Source: Olsenella sp. SW781 (GTDB lineage: Bacteria > Actinomycetota > Coriobacteriia > Coriobacteriales > Atopobiaceae). From it: 64,000 nucleotides of DNA. The first letter of the stretch is position 1; each line of letters begins with the position of its first letter. The stretch covers positions 1 to 64,000 of the forward strand of contig NZ_SJOU01000012.1 in the NCBI RefSeq assembly GCF_012027725.1, given 5' to 3'. Below are positions 18,859-24,875 of this stretch, one piece after another. A program made the position numbers and the translations under genes. The notes beneath the pieces were generated by a model that was not told the origin of the DNA, did not search any database, and saw only the letters and a list, made by a program, of their open reading frames with translations.

Positions 18859-18876
18859 TATGTGAATTGTCACATA
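18859..18876. promoter_or_regulatory. Palindromic operator-like site upstream of trxA
   Basis: TATGTGAATTGTCACATA is a perfect 7-base inverted repeat with a 4-base spacer, in the divergent region between the 184-residue protein and trxA. It resembles CRP/FNR-family half sites (TGTGA/TCACA), but the spacer is four rather than six bases. The cognate regulator is not visible in this window. Confidence 0.6.
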
Positions 18877-18953
18877 TCCGTTCGCCGTCGTTTGAACTAG
18901 TGTAAATCGGGCATAAGCCAATCAAGAACATCACCGACCAAAGGGAGGGTCAC

Positions 18954-19271
18954 ATGTCTCAGGCAATCACCGCGGCCGAGTTCGACTCCGTCATCGCCGG
19001 GTCTGACAAGCCCGTCCTCGTTGACTTCTGGGCGCCGTGGTGCGGTCCGTGCCGCGCGCTCGGCCCCACCGTCGAGCAGGTCTCCGAGGAGATGGCCGAC
19101 CGCCTCACCGTCTACAAGTGCAACGTCGACGAGGAGCCCGACCTCGCCACGCGCTTCAGGATCGTCTCGATCCCCACGCTCATCCTCTTCAAGGGCGGGC
19201 AGCCCGTCCACACCATGGTCGGCAACATGCCCAAGCCCTCGCTCGTCTCCGAGCTGGAGGCCAACCTCTAG
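18954..19271 (+). CDS. trxA: Thioredoxin
   Basis: A 105-residue thioredoxin, a cytosolic thiol-disulfide reductant. The active site WCGPC lies at about 29-33 in VDFWAPWCGPCRALGP, and the cis-proline motif IVSIPTLILFKGG is near 72. Length and fold order are typical. The start is ATG 18954 after AAAGGGAGGG. A PAP2 phosphatase gene begins one base after its stop, so the two form an operon. A perfect TGTGA/TCACA palindrome about 80 bases upstream may control expression. No thioredoxin reductase is in the window. Confidence 0.95.
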   Translation: MSQAITAAEFDSVIAGSDKPVLVDFWAPWCGPCRALGPTVEQVSEEMADRLTVYKCNVDEEPDLATRFRIVSIPTLILFKGGQPVHTMVGNMPKPSLVSELEANL

Positions 19272-19272
19272 C

Positions 19273-19959
19273 ATGAACCGCAGATCGGACTTCTCCCAGG
19301 GCGCCCGCGACGTTGCTCGCGGCGCCCTGGCCCTTGCCCGGAACAACCTGCGTGCGATCATCGCCCTGGTTGCCACGCTCGTCTTTCTCGTCCTTCTTGG
19401 CAAGGTCGCCGAGGGCGAGCTCATGCGGCTCGACGCCCTGGCATACCAGGTATTCGTCGAGGGCCTTCGCTCGGACGCCCTGACGCCCGTCATGGAGGGC
19501 TTCACCTCGCTCGCCTCCGTCATCGTGCTCGCCGTGATGGCGGCGGCCATCGCCGCGCTCGCCCCGGGGAAGGCCCCGGGATGGTGCGTCTCCATCAACC
19601 TGGCATGCGTAGTCGTGCTGAACGCGCTGCTCAAGCTCATCGTCCAGCGGCCGCGACCAGAGGGGTTCCGTCTCGTCGAGGAGACGGGATACAGCTTTCC
19701 CTCCGGGCACTCCATGGTTGCCATGGCGTTCTTTGGCCTGCTCATCTGGATGATCTGGCATTATCACCGGCGCGACGCCATGCGCACGGTCTGGTGCGTC
19801 GTGTTTGGCCTCGTCATCGTGATGGTCGGGGTGAGCCGCATCTACCTGGGCGTCCACTTTGCCTCGGACGTGATTGCGGGGTTCTGCGTCTCGCTCGTGT
19901 GGCTGGCGTTCTACACGCGCGTGGTGGCGCCGGCACTCGTTACCGTGGACGCTTCCTAG
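19273..19959 (+). CDS. PAP2-family membrane phosphatase
   Basis: A 228-residue integral membrane protein with about five to six hydrophobic segments. It carries the three acid-phosphatase signatures: KLIVQRPRP near 127, SFPSGHSM near 145 and SRIYLGVHFASDVIAG near 190. Such enzymes dephosphorylate lipid phosphates such as undecaprenyl pyrophosphate or phosphatidic acid on the outer face of the membrane. Here undecaprenyl-PP recycling or lipid turnover is plausible but not shown. Its ATG (19273) lies one base after the trxA stop, with the end of trxA supplying the ribosome binding context. No good independent Shine-Dalgarno is seen, implying translational coupling. Confidence 0.85.
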   Translation: MNRRSDFSQGARDVARGALALARNNLRAIIALVATLVFLVLLGKVAEGELMRLDALAYQVFVEGLRSDALTPVMEGFTSLASVIVLAVMAAAIAALAPGKAPGWCVSINLACVVVLNALLKLIVQRPRPEGFRLVEETGYSFPSGHSMVAMAFFGLLIWMIWHYHRRDAMRTVWCVVFGLVIVMVGVSRIYLGVHFASDVIAGFCVSLVWLAFYTRVVAPALVTVDAS

Positions 19960-19976
19960 GGCGGCTCCGGCGCCAG

Positions 19977-20068
19977 GCCCAAAATTAATCCGCCCTGTGG
20001 CGGCGTGCGGCGACATTTGCCCAGTTGGCATTTTCGCTACACCGCCACAGGGCGGATTAATTTTGGGC
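19977..20068. repeat. Stem-loop element with conserved TTTGCCCAGTTGGCA loop
   Basis: Perfect 27-base arms (19977-20003, 20042-20068; the arm contains AAAATTAATCCGCCCTGTGG) enclose a 38-base loop with ATTTGCCCAGTTGGCATTTT. Additional GGCGCC boxes flank the arms. The stems are unrelated to the elements at 46831 and 48128, but the loop core is the same. It lies between the convergent PAP2 and phosphoesterase genes. Confidence 0.88.
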
Positions 20069-20078
20069 CCGGCGCCGT

Positions 20079-20543
20079 CTACCGCAGTGTGATGATCTGC
20101 GCGTCGACGACGCGCCCCTCCTCGCAGAGGATTCGGCCCATCGACGGCCGAGAGCGGCGGGGGCCCGTGGGGCTGCCGGGGTTCATCACGAGCGCGCCCG
20201 TCCACTCGTCACGCTCGAGGAACGGCACATGGGTGTGCCCGAAGATGCCGATGTCGCACATCGCAAGGTTGAGCCGCTCGCGGCGGTGCGTCACCTGCCA
20301 CTTGAGGCCGCTGCCGTAGAACATCTTGCGCGTGCGGACGGTCGGCGGATAGTCGGACGCATAGTCGTTATTGCCGAGGCACGCCTGGACGGGCGCGATG
20401 AGCTGCAGCTTGTGAAAGTCGGAGGGCGAGCAGATGTCGCCCGCGTGCACGATGACGTCCGCGCCCTGGAGCGCCTCGAGCAGCTCCGGGGGCAGGTATC
20501 CATGGGTGTCCGAGATGATGTCGTAGCGCCTGAGCTCGCCCAC
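20079..20543 (-). CDS. YfcE/MJ0936-type metallophosphoesterase
   Basis: A 154-residue calcineurin-like phosphoesterase. Metal-binding motifs in order: DIISDTHGY (about 8-16), VIVHAGDIC near 31, GNND near 57, VTHRR near 84 and GHTHVPF near 100. The family cleaves phosphodiesters such as cyclic nucleotides in vitro; the physiological substrate is unknown. It starts with GTG at 20543, preceded by AAGGGAGG, and ends eleven bases from a stem-loop repeat shared with the convergent PAP2 gene. It may be transcribed with the downstream-oriented LytTR and kinase genes that precede it on the minus strand, since the gap is only 45 bases. Confidence 0.88.
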   Translation of the reverse strand: MGELRRYDIISDTHGYLPPELLEALQGADVIVHAGDICSPSDFHKLQLIAPVQACLGNNDYASDYPPTVRTRKMFYGSGLKWQVTHRRERLNLAMCDIGIFGHTHVPFLERDEWTGALVMNPGSPTGPRRSRPSMGRILCEEGRVVDAQIITLR

Positions 20544-20588
20544 GCGCGACCTCCCTTGGAGTCTGGGTCTGGATTGGGAGCGAGGGGC

Positions 20589-21305
20589 CTAGAGGCCGAG
20601 CGCCCGCTTGAGCGCCACGACGCGGCGGCGCGAGACGGAGATCTTCTTGCCCTCGATGCCGTTGACGCCCAGCTGCAGGATGCCGGACGAGATGACCTCG
20701 ACGTCCTCAACGTACTCGAGGTTCACGATGTAGCCGCGGTGCACGCGGAAGAACCCGTGCGGCGCGAGCTTCTGCTCGAGCTTGGCGAGGGAGATCGTGG
20801 AGAGGAAGCGATCGTCAGCGGTGTAGATGCAGGAGTAGTCGTCCTTGGCCTCGATGTAGCGGATCTGGTCGATGGGCACCAGCACCTTGCGACCGCTCTT
20901 GACCACGGGGATGCGCTCCACCGAGGAGTGGTTCTGGGGCTGCGGCTTCATGCGCGACTGGACCTTGTCGAGCGCCTGGCCCAGACGCTCGGGCTCGACG
21001 GGCTTCATGAGGTAGTCGATTGCATCCACGCCAAACGCCTCGAGCGCGTACTCGCTGTAGGCGGTCACGAACACGATCGCGGGAGGGTTCTTGAGGCGAT
21101 GGAGCGCCTCCGCGAGCTGCATGCCGGAGGTCTTGGGCATCTGAATGTCGAGGAACATGACGTCGGCCTTGCTCTCCATCAGCTTCTCGACGGCCTCGCG
21201 TGCGCTCGAAGCCTCCATGATGGCGTCGACCCTGCCGGTCTCCTCGAGGAGATACCTCAGCTCGGAGCGGGCCGGAGCCTCATCGTCCACGATCATCGCG
21301 CGCAT
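20589..21305 (-). CDS. LytTR-family response regulator
   Basis: A 238-residue response regulator. The receiver domain (1-118) has acidic pocket Asp7/Asp8, phosphoacceptor Asp53 in FLDIQMPK, and conserved Thr/Lys in VFVTAYSEYA and DYLMKPV. A LytTR DNA-binding domain (about 135-235) follows, with YIEAKDDYSCIYT and FFRVHRGYIVNLEYV. It is partnered with the histidine kinase starting 20 bases upstream. LytS/LytR-type pairs in other bacteria regulate murein hydrolases, pyruvate or peptide responses; the target here is unknown. The start is ATG 21305 after GAAGGGG. Confidence 0.92.
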   Translation of the reverse strand: MRAMIVDDEAPARSELRYLLEETGRVDAIMEASSAREAVEKLMESKADVMFLDIQMPKTSGMQLAEALHRLKNPPAIVFVTAYSEYALEAFGVDAIDYLMKPVEPERLGQALDKVQSRMKPQPQNHSSVERIPVVKSGRKVLVPIDQIRYIEAKDDYSCIYTADDRFLSTISLAKLEQKLAPHGFFRVHRGYIVNLEYVEDVEVISSGILQLGVNGIEGKKISVSRRRVVALKRALGL

Positions 21306-21325
21306 ACACGTTCCCCTTCACGCTC

Positions 21326-22723
21326 TCAGGACGCCCGGCCAGAGCGGCCGCACGTCCCCTCATCCTGCTTCTGGGCCGCCCCCGAGAGGAGCGACCTTCT
21401 CGCCCCCGCGAGCCTGAGCGTCACGCACGTGCCCTCGCCCGGCTTGGAGACGATCTCCACCCCCGAGCCGACGCCGTAGAAGCGCTCGATGCGCTCGGCC
21501 ACGTTGCGCAGCGCCATGCCCGCGCCCTTCTCGGCGCCCGCGCCCGATGAGGGACGGGGCTCGACGGCCTCGGCCATGAGCCGACTGGCGACGGCGTCGT
21601 CCATGCCCAGGCCGTCGTCAGTCACGGCAATAAGAATATCATTTCCGTCGGTGGCTACCTGAACTTCAACGTGAAGAGGCCCCTCGTCGCGCATGGCATG
21701 GCGGACGGCGTTCTCCACGATGGGCTGCACCAGAAACGACGGGACCGGCAGGCTCTCGCAGCCGCTCTCGACGCGCTCGCTCTCCACGATGCGGTCCTCG
21801 CCGAAGCGCGCCTTCTCGATCCGCAGGTAGCTGCGCGTCTGCTGGAGCTCCTGGGAGAGCGGGATGAGCGCCTTCTCGGAGCTCTCCAGCGTACGACGAT
21901 AGAAGAGCGAGAACTCGCGCAGCAGGTCGCGCGCCTTGGTGGGGTTGGTCCGCGTGAACGACGCGATGGTGTTGAGCGCGTTGAAGAGGAAGTGCGGGTT
22001 GATCTGCGCCTGGAGCGCCTTGACCTCCGCGCGGGCGGTGAGCTCGGCCTGCCTGTCCAGCTCGTAGGACGAGAGCTGAGTGGAGAGGAGCAGCCCCAGG
22101 CCCTCGGCGATGGCGAGCTGCGTGCGGTCGATGTCGAGGTCGCGCCGGTAGTAGAACTTGATCGTCCCCACCGCTCGGTCCTGCACGAGCAGCGGCACGA
22201 TGATGCCGAAGGCGCTGCCCTCGGCGCGGCTCCCCACGGCGAAGAGGCGCGCCTCCTGCGTGTCGTCGTCAACGGCGACGAAGGTCTCCATGCGCCGGCT
22301 CTCCAGCACCTCGAGCGTGGGCTTGGCGTTGGGGGTGCCCGCGCGGAAGGGCGTCTGGACGGCGCCCTCGTAGGCAAGCACCTTCACGGTGTCGGTGATG
22401 GCGATGGCGGCGGCGTCCGTCTCGGGAAGAAGCATCGAGCAGATGGCGCGGGCGTTCTCCTCGGTGAGGCCGCCGCGCAGGTGGGCGAGGGTGTTCGCGG
22501 CCACGCGCAGCGTGCGCTCGGTGGCCTCGGAGCGCGTGTCCTCGGGCGTCACGCTGATGGCTCCGCTCATCACGATGACGCCGGCCATGCCGCAGCCCAC
22601 GAGCATGGCGGCCACGACGATGCCGTCGCGCATGCTCGTGATGAGCAGCGCGGCGAGAAGGACGGCGCAGACGGCGAGAAGGACGTCGGCGGAGCGCCGG
22701 CGCGGGCGGAGCTTTCCGATCAC
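21326..22723 (-). CDS. LytS-type sensor histidine kinase
   Basis: A 465-residue sensor kinase. Two membrane segments lie near the N-terminus (about 13-30 and 36-56), followed by a GAF-like sensory region (about 85-205). The HisKA_7 motif is QAQINPHFLFNALNTI with phospho-His near 244, and the ATPase domain has ENAVRHAMRDEG, TDDGLGMD and KGAGMALRNVAERI. It starts with GTG at 22723 and overlaps the TGA of the glycosyltransferase gene (GTGA), so translation is coupled. The paired regulator follows at once. Two exact copies of GGCGAGAAGGAC lie 21 bases apart at 22652 and 22673, within the membrane segment, read as Val-Leu-Leu-Ala both times. Confidence 0.9.
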   Translation of the reverse strand: MIGKLRPRRRSADVLLAVCAVLLAALLITSMRDGIVVAAMLVGCGMAGVIVMSGAISVTPEDTRSEATERTLRVAANTLAHLRGGLTEENARAICSMLLPETDAAAIAITDTVKVLAYEGAVQTPFRAGTPNAKPTLEVLESRRMETFVAVDDDTQEARLFAVGSRAEGSAFGIIVPLLVQDRAVGTIKFYYRRDLDIDRTQLAIAEGLGLLLSTQLSSYELDRQAELTARAEVKALQAQINPHFLFNALNTIASFTRTNPTKARDLLREFSLFYRRTLESSEKALIPLSQELQQTRSYLRIEKARFGEDRIVESERVESGCESLPVPSFLVQPIVENAVRHAMRDEGPLHVEVQVATDGNDILIAVTDDGLGMDDAVASRLMAEAVEPRPSSGAGAEKGAGMALRNVAERIERFYGVGSGVEIVSKPGEGTCVTLRLAGARRSLLSGAAQKQDEGTCGRSGRAS

Positions 22724-24003
22724 TGGGCATCACCAACCGTCGGGAGCGCCCCGGTGTCGCCGAGGTCGTCGGTCGCGGCCGCCGCGCGCTCCTCCGGCGG
22801 CACGATCTCGCCTGTGCGCCTGATGGCACCCTGGAGCAGCGGGTCCTCCCAGAGTGCCGCCACCACGCCCGGCCACATCATCGAGAAGGACAGGTAGCGC
22901 GAGCTCGCCGCGCGGGCGAACTTGTCGGCGTCGTAGCGCCCCTTCGTGAGGATGCGCAGGTACGCAAGACGGTTCGGCCCCTTGATGAACCGGCGCAGGG
23001 CCGTCTGGAAGACGCGTCGGCGCACGCCGGCAGAGAGCCACGGCGCCGGATAGGGCATGAGGGACTCGGGCGTGATGGTGCGCAGGTCGCGACGAGCGTT
23101 CATGGCATCGAGCTTGCGATACTCGTACAGCCAGCGATGGACGTCCTGCATGAACATGGACGGGACGCTCGCCATCTCCTCGGGCGGCTGCGAGCGGACG
23201 AACCACGCGTTGTCAAACCACGCGTCCATGCCGTTGGCCCGCAGGTTGAGCACGTAGTCGAGGTCCTCGCCGCGCGTGATGTACGGGTCAAAGGGGACCT
23301 TCGAGTAGGCCTCGGCATGCAGGGCGCAGCACCCGCCGCAGAGGTGGTTCGACCGCGAGAAGCGCGACGACGAGGTCTGCATCCGCTCCATGACGCGGTT
23401 GAACTCCGCCGCCTTCGACCAGTACTTCTCGGTCCACTCGTCGGTGGGGTCTGCGTAGGGGCTGTTGTTGGCGTCGATGAAGAAGCCGCTCTTGACGAGG
23501 ACCTTGAGGTTCTGCCGCGTGAGCGACCCGAGGCCGTGCACCGCGTTGATGAGGAAGTCGGGGTCCAGCACGACCTCGTCGTCATCGAGAAAGACCACGA
23601 CGTCGTGGCCGAAGACGGCGGCGACCGCGAGGCCCATGTTCTTGATGGCGCCATAGCCGCGCAGCGCGACCGTCTCGCCGGTGACGTGGTGCGCCATGCG
23701 AGCGACGGCACGCTCCACGTGGGCGGCCTCGCGGGCGCCGATGACGAGGGGGTTCAGCGCGGGGTGCGCGCGACAGATGCTCTCCACGCGGGCCCGTGCC
23801 GAGTCCTCGCACGTGATGGGCGACACCACGAGCACGATCACGCGGATGACGCCGCGCACCTGGTCGAGCGACGAGAGGCAGAGCTCCAGCTCGGGCAGGG
23901 GCTTGTCGATCGGGGTGGTGTAGTCATAGACCCCCCGCTCACCGAGGGCGCCCGGCTGCGCCCCCTCGGCCCAGTACGACGGTATGACGATGACCGGATT
24001 CAA
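22720..24003 (-). CDS. Family 2-like glycosyltransferase
   Basis: A 427-residue cytosolic GT-A type glycosyltransferase. The nucleotide-sugar and metal site is seen as VVVFLDDDEVVLDP near 137, and an acceptor-side motif YITRGEDLDYVLNL near 243 carries a likely catalytic acidic residue. There are no membrane segments. The acceptor and donor are unknown. The probable start is TTG at 24003, preceded by CAGGGG, three bases after the QueT stop; this start is less certain than others here. Coupling of a glycosyltransferase to a LytS/LytTR pair suggests the sensor concerns the cell surface, but that is inference. Confidence 0.8.
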   Translation of the reverse strand: MNPVIVIPSYWAEGAQPGALGERGVYDYTTPIDKPLPELELCLSSLDQVRGVIRVIVLVVSPITCEDSARARVESICRAHPALNPLVIGAREAAHVERAVARMAHHVTGETVALRGYGAIKNMGLAVAAVFGHDVVVFLDDDEVVLDPDFLINAVHGLGSLTRQNLKVLVKSGFFIDANNSPYADPTDEWTEKYWSKAAEFNRVMERMQTSSSRFSRSNHLCGGCCALHAEAYSKVPFDPYITRGEDLDYVLNLRANGMDAWFDNAWFVRSQPPEEMASVPSMFMQDVHRWLYEYRKLDAMNARRDLRTITPESLMPYPAPWLSAGVRRRVFQTALRRFIKGPNRLAYLRILTKGRYDADKFARAASSRYLSFSMMWPGVVAALWEDPLLQGAIRRTGEIVPPEERAAAATDDLGDTGALPTVGDAQ

Positions 24004-24006
24004 GCG

Positions 24007-24627
24007 CTACCCCTGCGACGTCCCGTCGCTGCCCAGCTGGCGGGGAAGCGACGTCTTGGAGAGGGCCCGGGCAAGCGGCAGGCCGAGCACGTACATGACC
24101 ACGGCCTCGCCGATGCCGGTGGCAAGCAGGCCGAAGACGTACATGGCCGGATACGCGCCGTCGATGGCAATGCTCGTGAACGGGATGGTGTAGAAGCCGA
24201 TCCCCTGGAGCATGAGCGGGAGGTAGAGCGGCACGATGAGGGCGTTGGCAAGCACCGGCCCCATGAGGGCGAGCGCGGGGCGGCGGCGGTTGCGCCACGT
24301 GAACCACGCGCCGAGCGCGGTGGCGAGGCTGCCGAAGACCACGTCGAGCATGCCGAGCATGCCGGTGCCCGAGAGCGCGATGTTAGCGAGGTTGGCGATG
24401 GCGCAGCCGAGCGCCAGGCCCGGGACGGCGTCGGCGGTGAAGAGCGCCAGGACGCACGCCGCCTCGGAGACGCGGAACTGCACAGGCCCCCAGGCGAGAC
24501 TGCCGAGGAAGAGCAGGGCGCAGAGCGTCAGGGCCGCATAGATGGCCGCGACGGCCCCGATGCGCGCCGTCCTTCTCGCGTCGACGTGGTGTGCCGTGAT
24601 GTTTGCTGCCGCGTTGTGCTGTCCCAT
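24007..24627 (-). CDS. queT: QueT-family ECF transporter substrate-binding subunit
   Basis: A 206-residue hydrophobic protein with about five to six membrane segments. Near the N-terminus is the diagnostic WGPVQFRVSEAACVLALFT, followed by LLDVVFGSLATALGAW and a C-terminal IGEAVVMYVLGLPL. These match the QueT S-component family, which captures queuosine precursors (preQ1/preQ0) for an ECF energy-coupling module encoded elsewhere. The start is ATG 24627; the Shine-Dalgarno AAGAGAGAAG is modest. It has a long structured leader that may be a ligand-responsive element. It is followed three bases later by a glycosyltransferase gene, so a transporter heads an otherwise signalling/glycosyl operon. 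Confidence 0.85.
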   Translation of the reverse strand: MGQHNAAANITAHHVDARRTARIGAVAAIYAALTLCALLFLGSLAWGPVQFRVSEAACVLALFTADAVPGLALGCAIANLANIALSGTGMLGMLDVVFGSLATALGAWFTWRNRRRPALALMGPVLANALIVPLYLPLMLQGIGFYTIPFTSIAIDGAYPAMYVFGLLATGIGEAVVMYVLGLPLARALSKTSLPRQLGSDGTSQG

Positions 24628-24760
24628 TCTTCTCTCTTTTCTGTCGGAGGGCTTTGCTGGATGCCCGGACGGGCATGTCGCGCCCACGACCTGCGGGATC
24701 CCGGTGGAAAGCACTCCAAAAGAAGCATCCCCGCGGGCACGACAGAACTGATACTAGCAG
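24628..24760 (-). promoter_or_regulatory. Structured leader of queT, possible riboswitch
   Basis: On the minus strand TAGTAT near 24753 is a possible -10, giving a leader of roughly 110-120 bases. It can form a long-range stem between GTCGTGCCCGCG and CGTGGGCGCGAC (two G-U pairs) and a compact hairpin ATGCCCGTCCGGGCAT, close to the start codon. queT genes are often controlled by preQ1 riboswitches. I could not match this leader to the preQ1-I or preQ1-II consensus by eye, so the class is open. Confidence 0.35.
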
Positions 24761-24875
24761 AGTTGTGCCCCCCGCCCCGCGCGGACCCCCCGCCCGCGGC
24801 GCGCGCGGCCGGAAGGGCCGCCCTGGCCCGCGTGCTAGTATTGCTGCAGTGAGAGCCGCCCGGAGGGAGCCCCGC

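Noticed and set aside
19977-20068. Stem-loop considered as an ordinary bidirectional terminator
   Set aside because: A 38-base loop whose sequence is shared with two other elements with different stems goes beyond what a terminator needs; it is kept as a repeat, although terminator activity is possible.
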